Positions 48,528 through 57,505 of a stretch of DNA of 64,000 nucleotides are shown here, in pieces. A program made the translations under genes and the position numbers. The DNA is taken from the NCBI GenBank assembly GCA_963843595.1, contig CAWJLG010000007.1:248001-312000 (forward strand), read 5' to 3'. The notes under the pieces were generated by a model, which worked only from the letters and a program-made list of their open reading frames with translations, made no database searches and was not told the DNA's origin. Source of the stretch: CAIWHR01 sp963843595 (GTDB lineage: Bacteria; Pseudomonadota; Gammaproteobacteria; Burkholderiales; Casimicrobiaceae). The stretch's first letter is position 1. Every line of letters starts with the position of its first letter.

Positions 48528-49535
48528 TCATTCGGCCACAATCTTCGCCTCCTTCACCAGCTGCGACCACCGCGCCAATTCGAGCTTCATGAGATCGGCG
48601 AGTTGCTCCGGCTTGCCTCCGACGGGAGTCAGGCCATGCCGGGCAAGGACGTCGCGGACATCGGGCAACCGCAGCAGAAGGTCCAACTCGCCATTGAGTC
48701 GGGCAACGATTTCGTCGGGCGTTCCGGCCGGCGCCAACACGCCGTACCACGCATCGACGACCAGGTTGGCCAAGCCCAGCTCCTTGAGCGTCGGAACGTC
48801 GGGATATGCGGCTGCACGCCGGTCGCTCATCACGGCGAGCATCTTGAGCTTGCCGCTCTCGGCCAAGGGTCCGGCCGATTGCAGAGAGACGATCGAGGCG
48901 TCCACGTGGCCGGCGACGAGGTCCGCAAGCGCACCACTGGTGCCTCGGTAGGGGACGTGCAGCATTCGAATCCCCGTCTCGCGCATGAACAATTCCATGA
49001 TGAGGTGTTGCGGCCCGCCTAGCCCGGGCGACGAATAGGAGAACTTTCCCGGCTGACCGCGGACGAGGTCGAGGAAGTCGTTCAGCGTTGCAACCGGCAA
49101 CTTCGGCGACACCGCGACGCCAAAAGCGCTCAGCGCGAGCAACGACACCGGGACAAAGCTGCGCAACGGATCGAACGGAAGGTCGTTCGGGTGCAACGCG
49201 GGGACCGAGCCGTGCGCAGTGGCGGTGAAAAGCAACGTATAGCCGTTCGGCGCCGCCTTCGCCACGAGCTCCGTGCCGATGATACCGGCCGCACCCGCTC
49301 GGTTCTCCGTGATGATCGGCACGCCCCAGCGCGCGGCGAGCCGTTCACCCAACAACCGCGCAAGGACGTCGGCGGTGGTTCCCGCCGTATAGGGCACCAC
49401 GAGGAGCAACGGCCGGCTGGGATAGGGCGCGGCGCCTTGCGCCCGCGCGCTTCCCGGCCGCAGCGCACCCAATGCCAGAACGGACCCGCCGAGCAGGACC
49501 AGCATTGCCGCGCGGCGCGATGGGTCGAACGTCAA
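48528..49535 (-). CDS. Bug-family (TctC-like) periplasmic solute-binding protein
   Basis: A 335-residue binding protein typical of betaproteobacteria. The signal peptide has a twin-arginine-like start (DPSRRAAMLVLLGGSVLA) and ends SARAQ. Family patterns: PYPSRPLLLVVPYTAGTTAD, ITENRAGAAGIIG, HVPYRGTSGALADLVAGHVD, GVLAPAGTPDEIVARLN. The ligand is unknown, probably an organic acid. It is likely transcribed with the downstream ligase. Confidence 0.95.
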   Translation of the reverse strand: MTFDPSRRAAMLVLLGGSVLALGALRPGSARAQGAAPYPSRPLLLVVPYTAGTTADVLARLLGERLAARWGVPIITENRAGAAGIIGTELVAKAAPNGYTLLFTATAHGSVPALHPNDLPFDPLRSFVPVSLLALSAFGVAVSPKLPVATLNDFLDLVRGQPGKFSYSSPGLGGPQHLIMELFMRETGIRMLHVPYRGTSGALADLVAGHVDASIVSLQSAGPLAESGKLKMLAVMSDRRAAAYPDVPTLKELGLANLVVDAWYGVLAPAGTPDEIVARLNGELDLLLRLPDVRDVLARHGLTPVGGKPEQLADLMKLELARWSQLVKEAKIVAE

Positions 49536-49697
49536 CTACGGTTGCTCCCGTAGGGTTGGGGTCGCCAGACACCAGGATGCGGGGCAAGTTAACACATCTG
49601 AAAACGTGGGCAGGTCCGGAACAAACTTCCCATTTCTATGTCCCTTTACCTATCGTCGAGTAGGCGAAGGGTCATGTGAAAGGGGGCTTACGATTCG

Positions 49698-50489
49698 CTA
49701 CGTATCCAATACGATTAGTCCGCTTGCTACCGCTTTCGCAACTGCTTCCTGTCGATTTAGTACTCCCAATTTGCTTATAACGTTGCTGAAATGGAAGTTC
49801 GCGGTTCGTTCCGTTATTCCTAGCTTTATTCCGATGTCGGGACTTGTCATCCCGTAGGCAGCGAATCGGAGGCACTGGCGTTCGCGTGGGGACAGTGGTG
49901 CGCCCTGTTGCGCCGGAGGTACCCCTCGGCAAACAACGTTTGCCATGAACAAGTCGTGAAATCGTGTTGCGATTAGCATCAGCGCGCCAAGTTGTCTCCC
50001 GATTTCCGCTTCGCGTTTAGGGCTAACTGGGCTCAGGCAAGAATTGAAACCGACGCCTATCCGTGCGTGGCGCGAATCGTTGAATGTGATCGTGACTCCG
50101 CTGCGAATGTCGTAGCGCGCGGCGTGTTCCAAAAACCGTCGAACCGCCGCCGTCTTAGAGAGGGTCGCTGAATCCCAAAGTAATGGCGAAGCTCGTCCCC
50201 ACGTCAAGGTTACCCGAGGGTCGATCTCAATGTACGAATTTTGGTCATAGGCGGCGACCCATTCTTTGGGCAGTGTGGTCCAAACATATGATCGACTATC
50301 CCGATTGGGTCGGGTCGCCGTAGTCATTCCGTAAACAAAGCTATCGAAGCCAAAACCACGAATGAGTTCGACGAGGGGTTCTTCGATGCGGGCGCCGTTG
50401 GCGGCGGCATCCAAGAGACTACGAATAATCGCGTCGGCGGGCCCGAAGGACGGGCCGTTAGGCTTGCCAGGTTTGATTGTTGTAAGCAT
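49698..50489 (-). CDS. LuxR-type regulator with autoinducer-binding domain
   Basis: A 263-residue regulator of the AHL-receptor class. The N-terminal domain (about 20-165) keeps the ligand-pocket pattern: the block beginning WVAAYDQ and ending EIDPRV holds the conserved Trp, Tyr and Asp-Pro, and the next Trp is in SPLLWD. The LuxR helix-turn-helix (about 195-255) reads LSPRERQCLRFAAYGMTSPD and NVISKLGVLNRQEAVAKAV. The start has GGGGGAG upstream. No luxI-like synthase is in the window, so it may respond to another cell's signal or a different ligand. It is divergent from the alpha/beta hydrolase. Confidence 0.9.
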   Translation of the reverse strand: MLTTIKPGKPNGPSFGPADAIIRSLLDAAANGARIEEPLVELIRGFGFDSFVYGMTTATRPNRDSRSYVWTTLPKEWVAAYDQNSYIEIDPRVTLTWGRASPLLWDSATLSKTAAVRRFLEHAARYDIRSGVTITFNDSRHARIGVGFNSCLSPVSPKREAEIGRQLGALMLIATRFHDLFMANVVCRGVPPAQQGAPLSPRERQCLRFAAYGMTSPDIGIKLGITERTANFHFSNVISKLGVLNRQEAVAKAVASGLIVLDT

Positions 50490-50565
50490 CGCCGCTCCCC
50501 CGTGGATTGCAACGCCACCTAGGACAGACAACGTGGGTGACCGTGGCCAGCCTTGGTTTCCGGAT

Positions 50566-50590
50566 CATTTTCAACAATCGATGGAAAATG
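50566..50590. promoter_or_regulatory. Inverted repeat in the luxR/hydrolase divergent region
   Basis: CATTTTC and GAAAATG form perfect 7-bp arms with an 11-base spacer. It lies 77 bases ahead of the LuxR start and 120 bases before the hydrolase ATG. ATGCTAATA is also repeated directly at 50588-50596 and 50646-50654. The dyad could be the LuxR operator. It does not match the canonical lux box consensus well, so this is inference. Confidence 0.4.
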
Positions 50591-50710
50591 CTAATACGCT
50601 ATCGGCGCCTTGCCAACCGCTCATCGGTCCAGGTACGTCCACATTATGCTAATAGCCGGCCGAAGTACGACACTGACTCCAATCTCGAAAACTTCGAACT
50701 CTGACGGATA

Positions 50711-51769
50711 ATGAAACCGGTACAGCCTCAGATGCGAACCGAGTGCCAACGCGTCCGTGGCCTACAGCAGAAGCCCAAACCTGAGTGCATCATGACTACT
50801 TCCTGCAATTCACAGTCCAGAATTGATATGGCTCAGAACAATGTTCGGGAGGGGGAATCGGGTAGCTCCGTTAGCGAAATGCGGGTAACGTTCCGCGCGC
50901 TTGACGGTTTCGAACTCGGTGGTACCTACATATCGCCAATTGAGATCCGGTCTCCCCCAATTTCGATGTTGGTTTGCCCCGGCGGCGGCGTACCTAGCGC
51001 GAGATATATCAATTTCGCTCGCTTCATGGCCCAACACGGCGTGGCTGTACTGCTGTTCGATTATCGAGGGATCGGATTGTCGAAGCCGCGCTCGCTTCGC
51101 GGCTTCGTCGCGTGCGTAGAAGACTGGTCGGAGTATGACTGCGCAGGCGCAATCGAATACTTGGCAAGTTTGAATCTCGCGGCTGACCTCGTAGCTGTCG
51201 CGCATTCCATAGGGGCGATGCTTATTTTTGGCGCGCCAAACTCATCAAGGATTGCTCGTTTTCTCGTCGTCGCGGGGCACGCAGCCTACTATGGTGATTA
51301 CAACCCTCGATATCGCATCCCAATGGCGATCCTCTGGCACGGCGTCATGCCAGTGATGAGTCGCGCGTTTGGGTATTTTCCAGGCCGACTGATGCGCCTG
51401 GGCGAGGACATTCCCAAAGGCGTTGCATTGCAATGGGCGGCACAGCGTAGACCGTTATCCGTCGCGTCAAGACGGCATGTCGATAGCTCAAGGTTGGCGA
51501 CATGGCTTGCGCGATGCAAGGCAGTGAAGGGCGACGCGCTAGCTATCGGATTTGCGGATGACGGATTTGCCACTCCGAAAGGTCTGGCGCGTCTTCAAGG
51601 CATTATCCCCGGCGTGATGATGAAGCACCTGCATTTCTCACCACACGATTTGGGATTGACGCGGGTCGGGCATTTTGGCTTCTTTGGAAGAACGGCTGGG
51701 AACCGACTTTGGCCGCGCGCCGTTGACTTTGCCCGAGGGGAGATCGGAATTGCGCCTGGGACCAGCTAA
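50711..51769 (+). CDS. Alpha/beta hydrolase (COG4757-like serine hydrolase)
   Basis: Up to 352 residues; the first 55 or so are poorly conserved and a later start (50792 or 50879) is possible. The core has the oxyanion block LVCPGGGVPSARYINFARFM, LLFDYRGIGLSKPRSLRGF and nucleophile elbow VAHSIGAM (S166). An Asp candidate is in GFADDGFATP, and the His is in TRVGHFGFF. The family is thought to act on lipids or esters. It is divergent from the LuxR gene and upstream of the RpfC-like kinase. A role in handling the acyl signal is conceivable but unproven. Confidence 0.82.
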   Translation: MKPVQPQMRTECQRVRGLQQKPKPECIMTTSCNSQSRIDMAQNNVREGESGSSVSEMRVTFRALDGFELGGTYISPIEIRSPPISMLVCPGGGVPSARYINFARFMAQHGVAVLLFDYRGIGLSKPRSLRGFVACVEDWSEYDCAGAIEYLASLNLAADLVAVAHSIGAMLIFGAPNSSRIARFLVVAGHAAYYGDYNPRYRIPMAILWHGVMPVMSRAFGYFPGRLMRLGEDIPKGVALQWAAQRRPLSVASRRHVDSSRLATWLARCKAVKGDALAIGFADDGFATPKGLARLQGIIPGVMMKHLHFSPHDLGLTRVGHFGFFGRTAGNRLWPRAVDFARGEIGIAPGTS

Positions 51770-51930
51770 AAGGCGCATCTAATCGTTCGCTACTGCCCAA
51801 ATTCGGCAGTCTTGTGCGGCTTGCGCTGCGCGACTTGCGGCGGCATGATTGTCTAATTCTTCCCCTCTGTAGGCCACCGGCTGTTCTTTGGAATGCGATT
51901 TGTAGGCATAAGTATTGCTTGTCCGCCTTT

Positions 51931-54486
51931 ATGTCGTCCATTGCGAATTTCTTGAAATACCGACCCCGGGGCGTGGGCGCCGTGATCGCACGCCTTAAAG
52001 CTCGGCCGGATAGCGAACATGAGCAAGCAATTCTCCGGATCCTGCTGGTCGGACTTATAACGGGCTACATGTGGATTCGAGCGAGTTCGATTCCTGGCCA
52101 CATCGGTGTCGCAGACAACTCGCTACTTTTTGGCCTGCTGGGGTTCTTTGTCGTTGCCTTGGCGTTGTTCGCCGCAATCTGCGTTTCTCCCGCTGCCAAC
52201 CCCGCTCGACGCATCGTTGGAATGCTGGCGGATGCCGGAGGCACGACGTTCGCCTTGTTTCTAACGGGAGATCATGGCGTCGGTCTGGTCGGAGTTTATC
52301 TCTTCATTACGTTTGGCAACGGTTTTCGTTTTGGCCGAACGCACCTATTCATATGTCAGGCGCTTTCTCTTGCGGGCTTTCTATCGGTCGTCATATTCGC
52401 CCCGTGGTGGAAAGAAGAGGCAGCCGTTGGTTGGGGTCTAGTAATCTCCTTGATCGTTCTACCGCTTTACGTATCGACTTTACTCAAACGAATCCAAGAA
52501 GCGCGCGCGCGCGCAGAAGAAGCCAATCGCGCGAAAAGTTCGTTCTTGGCGAACATGAGCCACGAGATGCGTACTCCGCTGAACGGGATAGTGGGTGTAG
52601 CGGATCTCCTGCAGACAACCCAACTTAATGCCGAGCAAAGCGAACTCATGCGCCTGCTTCGGCACTCCGTTTCGCTATTGAGATCGCTTGTAGACGATGT
52701 TCTCGACATATCGAAAATCGAAGCTGGCCGGCTTTCGATCGAAATTGTCGATTTCGACCTCCATGCCACGCTAAACGGTCTCGTTCGCCTACTGCGCCCG
52801 CATGCGCAGGCGAAGGGAATTGCACTTCGTGCCATGGTCGACCCGGCAATTGATTACCAGCTGCGCGGTGACCCTCACCACTTGCGTCAGGTCCTCCTGA
52901 ATTTGATATCCAATGCAATCAAATTTACCGAGCGCGGTGAGATCGCGATCCAAGTCACGCATACCGGCGAGACTGATGAAGGATTTCGGGTTCGATTTGA
53001 GGTGCGGGACACCGGGATCGGAATTGGCCAGGAGGCACAAGGCCGGATATTTGAACAATTTGTTCAAGCTGACGACTCAACCACGCGGCGTTATGGTGGC
53101 ACCGGACTTGGAACATCAATAGCGAAACAGTTGGTCGAATTGATGGGCGGGGCGATCGGTGTAACTAGCAACCTTGGCATCGGCAGTACGTTTTGGTTTG
53201 AGGTTCCAATACTACGCGCGGTGAAATCTACAGAACTTCTGACAGCGGATCAGGCTGAGGCTCAAGACACCGCCATACTAGTCGCTAAGGCCGACAATGT
53301 TGATCGATACCATTCCTTAATTGCGGCTGCGTGCGGTCGGGTCTTGACCGTGCAATCTGGTGATGCAGCTATCGCGCAACTTCGCGCATTAAAACAGCAG
53401 TGCGCGAATCTTGCGGGAGTATTTGTCGCGGGATCTGCGGACATGGCGCTCGAGGTCTTTGAACAGGTTGTGGCAGAACAGAACGGCGCACCGACCGCGA
53501 TGATCTATTTGGCGCAATCAAAACCGGGCGGTACCGTCGGAGAACACCTGCGCGACATGGATGGTGTAATTTGGCTGCATCCAAATGTCTCGGTACGCGT
53601 GCTGAGAAACGCAATTCACTCGGCGACAACGAGCGAAGCGCGCGATGGCGCCGAAATCATTGATCTCGGCGCGGTGCTTAAGCAGCAACGCCAGCCAATT
53701 CGAATTTTGGTGGCGGATGACAATAGAACAAATCAATCCATCATCCGGCAGCTCTTGGAAAGCGCTGGACACACGGTACTTCTTGCGTCGGACGGCGAGG
53801 AGGCGCTTGATATTTACGAGGAGCAACATCCCGAACTTGCTATCCTCGATTTCAACATGCCTGAACGGAGTGGTATTGAAGTACTCACCGCAATTCGCAC
53901 TATGGAGCCGCCGGGCGTCCGGCTGCCTGCGGTAATTCTTTCCGCTTCGGTCACGCCGGAAACCCGCGAGCGCGCGCGGCAGGCTGGTGCCGATGAGTTT
54001 GTTGGAAAACCATTCGATGCAGCGAGCGTCTTGCAGGTGGTCGACCGGCTGGCGCGTCGTTCCGCCAAAGGTGCCAAGACGGTTTCGTCCGGAGCGCCGC
54101 CAGCCCAAGTCGCGCTCGGTGCTATTCCACTGCTAGATCGCAATCGACTTCGCGAAGTGGAGTCGATCACGCGGGACCAGGAGTTCCTGACAAAGCTGAT
54201 TCGGGGGTTCACCGTCGACGTCGAAGGGCTGCTCAAGCGACTCGACACAGAAGTCGCCGGCGGCAAATTACATGCGGTTCCCGACTTGACCCATGGCATC
54301 AAGGGCGCGTCGGTCGGGATAGGTGCGCAGCAGCTTGCAGCGCGTTGCGCCGAAATCGACCAAGCTGTCGCCAGCGGCCAGATTTCTCGGGTACGGACTT
54401 TGTTGTTAGAACTGCGCCGATGTTTTGATGCCACATCGGCGCAGCTTAATGGCTACACAGCAGAAAAATCGCGGGCGGCTCTGTGA
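51931..54486 (+). CDS. rpfC: RpfC-like hybrid sensor histidine kinase with HPt domain
   Basis: Predicted DSF sensor of 851 residues. The start MSSIANFLKYRPR was chosen because the following RPDSEHEQAILR resembles the N-terminal sensor segment of Xanthomonas RpfC. Five membrane helices span about 34-185. The kinase core has H211 in FLANMSHEMRTPLNG, N box NLISNAIKFTE (about 322), DTGIGI (about 360) and GGTGLGTSIAK (about 390). The receiver domain (about 590-705) has D640 in AILDFNMP, and the HPt domain has H788 in THGIKGAS. Architecture and length match RpfC. It ends 17 bases from the convergent rpfF-like gene. Some bases read as AT-rich unlike the host. Confidence 0.9.
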   Translation: MSSIANFLKYRPRGVGAVIARLKARPDSEHEQAILRILLVGLITGYMWIRASSIPGHIGVADNSLLFGLLGFFVVALALFAAICVSPAANPARRIVGMLADAGGTTFALFLTGDHGVGLVGVYLFITFGNGFRFGRTHLFICQALSLAGFLSVVIFAPWWKEEAAVGWGLVISLIVLPLYVSTLLKRIQEARARAEEANRAKSSFLANMSHEMRTPLNGIVGVADLLQTTQLNAEQSELMRLLRHSVSLLRSLVDDVLDISKIEAGRLSIEIVDFDLHATLNGLVRLLRPHAQAKGIALRAMVDPAIDYQLRGDPHHLRQVLLNLISNAIKFTERGEIAIQVTHTGETDEGFRVRFEVRDTGIGIGQEAQGRIFEQFVQADDSTTRRYGGTGLGTSIAKQLVELMGGAIGVTSNLGIGSTFWFEVPILRAVKSTELLTADQAEAQDTAILVAKADNVDRYHSLIAAACGRVLTVQSGDAAIAQLRALKQQCANLAGVFVAGSADMALEVFEQVVAEQNGAPTAMIYLAQSKPGGTVGEHLRDMDGVIWLHPNVSVRVLRNAIHSATTSEARDGAEIIDLGAVLKQQRQPIRILVADDNRTNQSIIRQLLESAGHTVLLASDGEEALDIYEEQHPELAILDFNMPERSGIEVLTAIRTMEPPGVRLPAVILSASVTPETRERARQAGADEFVGKPFDAASVLQVVDRLARRSAKGAKTVSSGAPPAQVALGAIPLLDRNRLREVESITRDQEFLTKLIRGFTVDVEGLLKRLDTEVAGGKLHAVPDLTHGIKGASVGIGAQQLAARCAEIDQAVASGQISRVRTLLLELRRCFDATSAQLNGYTAEKSRAAL

Positions 54487-54503
54487 CGTGTCGCACCTCG
54501 CTA

Positions 54504-55442
54504 CTACGCGTTTGCGATTGCCTGTCCAGGTGCGGGGGCGAACATAGCATCTACTGCCTCGTCCTCCGGCGAGCCTGCGACCAGTTTGTCTTGGGCGCGC
54601 ACCAAACGTGCCATCATGCGCAGGTCTCGAGTTTCGAGCTGTAGTGCGGCATCGACCCAGACGTCGGCAATTCCATTTAGTTCGTCAAGAGTCACGGGCT
54701 GATAAAACTGTTTCGCGCGATGCAGAGCGCGGTAGCTATTGTGTCGACGTTTCCGAGCCTGAATCAACCGGCGGGCGCACTCCAAACCCAATCCATCTTC
54801 TACAATTTCATCCACTACGCCGATCTCGTACATTTCTTTTGCCGAGAACACTTGTCCGCTCGTTATGATCTCCTCGGCCTTTCGCAAGCCACACCGGCGA
54901 GCCAGCAAACTTAGGGCACCCATCCCCGGAAACAAATTGAACAGCACTTCCGGAAGCGACATCGTGGCGCTGCGCTCAGCAATGATTACGTCGGCGACCA
55001 AGGCACATTCAAAGCCGCCCCCAAGCGCCTTACCTTGGACCAGTGAAATTGTGCTGATTTGAGCACCAAAGCCAGTGAGTCGGCGATGAATGTTTGCCAC
55101 GCATAGGTGCGCGTAATACGAAAGTAACTTGCGATCTTGGCGCATGATCGCCTGCATCAACATGCTTAGATCGCCTCCAAGATTGAACACGCCGGGGACT
55201 CGGCTTCCAGCGACCAGAAAGTCAACCCGCTCGGGCTGACCACAGTGATTTACGTGTCCTTGATTGGCTTCGAGAAGTTTTTCGTAGCGCTGCACTTCTT
55301 CCAAGAGTTCCGCCGTAAAGCACGGCCGAGGTTCCGGCTTCATCCATGAAAACAGCGTCTTAAGCTCGGGATCGTAGTCTAGTTCGAGCTGCTTATAGCT
55401 GCTTATCGTTGAAAGAGTCGGGAAGTCAACGACGGCGTTCAT
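54504..55442 (-). CDS. rpfF: RpfF-like DSF synthase (crotonase family)
   Basis: Predicted enoyl-ACP hydratase/thioesterase making a cis-2-unsaturated fatty-acid signal. The 312-residue protein has LDYDPELKTLFSWMKPEPRP and FNLGGDLSMLMQAIM in its first half. Catalytic glutamates are E145 in GGGFECALVADV and E165 in LPEVLFNLFPGMGA, 20 residues apart as in the Xanthomonas enzyme. It is convergent with the RpfC-like gene, the arrangement seen in Xanthomonas rpf loci. An ordinary enoyl-CoA hydratase is the alternative, but the double Glu and the N-terminal block favour RpfF. Confidence 0.9.
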   Translation of the reverse strand: MNAVVDFPTLSTISSYKQLELDYDPELKTLFSWMKPEPRPCFTAELLEEVQRYEKLLEANQGHVNHCGQPERVDFLVAGSRVPGVFNLGGDLSMLMQAIMRQDRKLLSYYAHLCVANIHRRLTGFGAQISTISLVQGKALGGGFECALVADVIIAERSATMSLPEVLFNLFPGMGALSLLARRCGLRKAEEIITSGQVFSAKEMYEIGVVDEIVEDGLGLECARRLIQARKRRHNSYRALHRAKQFYQPVTLDELNGIADVWVDAALQLETRDLRMMARLVRAQDKLVAGSPEDEAVDAMFAPAPGQAIANA

Positions 55443-56022
55443 GGCATCTCCTTGGGGGCGGAATCGACTAAAAAAGTACGAATACAGCGGCTCGAACGGG
55501 GGTTGTGGATGACAATTTGCCAGATTGCCGGCTCGGTGAGCAATAGATTTATGTCAAGGTTTACTTGAATACGTCATAGTGTTGTGGACGAAACGCTTGT
55601 CGGGACCGCACGATCTTGTGCCGCCGCAGACATTCGAGCCCTAGATGTCGTGGTGCCGCGGCAAATTGCGAATAGTGCGCTGTGGCTTTTGCGCCACAAC
55701 TGATCACGAATTCTCGGCGAACGATCTGCGTTCCGGATCAAAAGGGGGCTCGCAAGGATCACGAACCGGGCGATCGCCCCGCGCTGTGGAATGCGCCACA
55801 TGTCGGCGCATACCAACGTGAATTTGCCGATCCCTCCACCGCGAAGGATCGAAGCCACGAATGATTGGGCGGCGATCGGGAGGCACATTTTCTCAAAAGA
55901 TCAATTGGTTAGCTTAGCCCATGCGGAATCGTTTATGCCATTTGGTCGATCGGCCTGAGGTAGCTGGATTGCATACCGAAATGGCCCAAAGCGTTGGCGC
56001 GATTGGCCGCAATCGCGATCGG
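55443..56022. other. Intergenic stretch, rpfF upstream region
   Basis: The longest noncoding part of the island, carrying the rpfF-like promoter on its left. Short open frames on both strands have no family match or ribosome site. Sequence near 55495-55560 is AT-rich. I see no clear terminator, repeat or attachment site. Confidence 0.45.
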
Positions 56023-56304
56023 TCAATTTAGGCCGGCGTTGTCGATCCGCAACGAGCCGGCAACGACACAGAATTTCCCCTCTTGTGCCTTACTGTGAGC
56101 GAGGAAAACGCGCTCACCTTCAACGATCACTCGTTGCCCTATGCGCACGCCACTTCCGAGCAGCACCGCCTGCGGAAATTGCACGATCACGCGGAAAACT
56201 TCTTCACCGCAGTCAAGCACAAGTACGACCGCAGGGTGCCCAGGCTCGTCGGCAGATGACGTGTCGACATCGGCAACAATACCGCTGAGCTTAACCTTGC
56301 CCAC
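56023..56304 (-). CDS. Small beta-barrel (OB-fold-like) protein
   Basis: A 93-residue protein with alternating hydrophobic strands: VKLSGIVADVDT, AVVLVLDCGEEVFRVIVQFP and RIGQRVIVEGERVFLAHS. That pattern fits an OB-fold. There is no helix-turn-helix. It is transcribed after the KAS III gene (37-base gap). I do not recognise a specific family; it could bind nucleic acid or a small ligand. Confidence 0.65.
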   Translation of the reverse strand: MGKVKLSGIVADVDTSSADEPGHPAVVLVLDCGEEVFRVIVQFPQAVLLGSGVRIGQRVIVEGERVFLAHSKAQEGKFCVVAGSLRIDNAGLN

Positions 56305-56341
56305 TCAGTGTGGCTCGTAGTTGCGTAGTGCGTGGCAATCG

Positions 56342-57448
56342 CTAAGGAAATACGCTACGCGGCGATTGACCCTTCTTTCGTCGCAAGTCCATGACGATCT
56401 CAAGTCCTGATCTTGGCGATGGAGGCAATGCAATGTTGGTGCTGCCATGGTGAACCACATTCTTGCCCCATCTGATTACGTGCGCTGACCACGTAAGTCC
56501 TCCACCAAATGCGGGGAACAGCACTAAGGCACCGGGGCTCAATTGTCCGTCTTCAATTGCCTCCGAAATGGCGACGGGAATGGAAGCCGACGAGAGGTTC
56601 CCGTGGCGTTGGACGTTCGTATAGACCTTGGCATCCGACAAGCTAAGACGCTTCGCGACGGCCTCGATTATTCGGAGATTTGCCTGGTGCGGAATAACCA
56701 AGTCTATTTCTGACGGCGTGGTACCGGTTTTTTGCATTACTGAGTGCGATGCGTCGACCATGCCGCGGACGGCTTGGCGAAAGATCTCGGGGCCATCGAA
56801 GTCCCAAATGGTTGTCCCCAACGTGACTCCAAGATTTGCATACGCAGCCCCCATTCCTCTGATTCGAAGCATGTCGCGATCATCAGCGTTGCAGCCCAAG
56901 ACCTCTCCGATGATCCCGGCTGGCTCACTGCTGGCGCGCATGACAACTGCACCTGCGCCGTCGCCGAAGAGGATCGATGGACCACGATTGTCCCAGTCCA
57001 TAAACCGAGAGAGTGCGTCTGCGCCGATTACCAAGGCGTTACGGACGGCACCTGTCCGAATGAGTGATGAACCTACCGAGAGTGCGTACATGAAGCTTGT
57101 GCATGCGGTGTTTACGTCGAGCGCACCAGCATTGCGTGCTCCGAGCAGTCGCTGCACACGTGATGCCGTGTTAGGCATCTGTTCATCTCCCGTACAGGAG
57201 CCGAGCACAACCAAGTCGATATCGAGGGCGTCGATCCCCGCGGACGCGAGGGCCCGAGCGGCGGCCACATAGGCCAATTCGGAAACCGGAACGTGCGTGA
57301 TGCAGCGTTGTGTGATTCCCGTGCGCTTCTCAATCCACGCGTCGCTTGTAGCCAGAAACGTCGCGAGATCGTTATTGGTGACGATAGCTGGGGGGATGCA
57401 CTTTCCCCAACCAACAATCTCGGCGTAAACGATGGGCGGAATCGGCAT
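56342..57448 (-). CDS. Solitary 3-oxoacyl-ACP synthase III (FabH-like)
   Basis: A 368-residue KAS III. It normally condenses an acyl-CoA starter with malonyl-ACP to begin fatty-acid synthesis. The catalytic triad is complete: C116 in DVNTACTSFMYAL, H254 in IPHQANLRI and N284 in QRHGNLSSASIP. The body is typical, with a C-terminal extension of about 30 residues beyond the usual end. No fab operon surrounds it. Its place beside the rpfF-like gene suggests a dedicated starter enzyme or other acyl-chain role for the signal. This is inference. Confidence 0.87.
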   Translation of the reverse strand: MPIPPIVYAEIVGWGKCIPPAIVTNNDLATFLATSDAWIEKRTGITQRCITHVPVSELAYVAAARALASAGIDALDIDLVVLGSCTGDEQMPNTASRVQRLLGARNAGALDVNTACTSFMYALSVGSSLIRTGAVRNALVIGADALSRFMDWDNRGPSILFGDGAGAVVMRASSEPAGIIGEVLGCNADDRDMLRIRGMGAAYANLGVTLGTTIWDFDGPEIFRQAVRGMVDASHSVMQKTGTTPSEIDLVIPHQANLRIIEAVAKRLSLSDAKVYTNVQRHGNLSSASIPVAISEAIEDGQLSPGALVLFPAFGGGLTWSAHVIRWGKNVVHHGSTNIALPPSPRSGLEIVMDLRRKKGQSPRSVFP

Positions 57449-57489
57449 GCATTAAGCATACCGAAAATCTTGCACTTGCTTCAGGGTTC

Positions 57490-57505
57490 TGGCGGATTTC
57501 CGCCA
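57490..57505. repeat. Inverted repeat upstream of the KAS III gene
   Basis: TGGCGGA and TCCGCCA are perfect 7-bp arms around TT, lying 41 bases ahead of the KAS III start and 92 bases past the end of the HD-GYP gene. No U-run follows, so an operator is more likely than a terminator. Function unproven. Confidence 0.4.

Noticed and set aside
54504..55442. Calling the rpfF-like gene a plain enoyl-CoA hydratase
   Set aside because: The pair of glutamates 20 residues apart, the N-terminal block and the convergent RpfC gene fit RpfF better.
57490..57505. The TGGCGGA dyad as a terminator of the HD-GYP gene
   Set aside because: No U-run follows and it is 92 bases past the stop, so it was listed as a repeat or possible operator.
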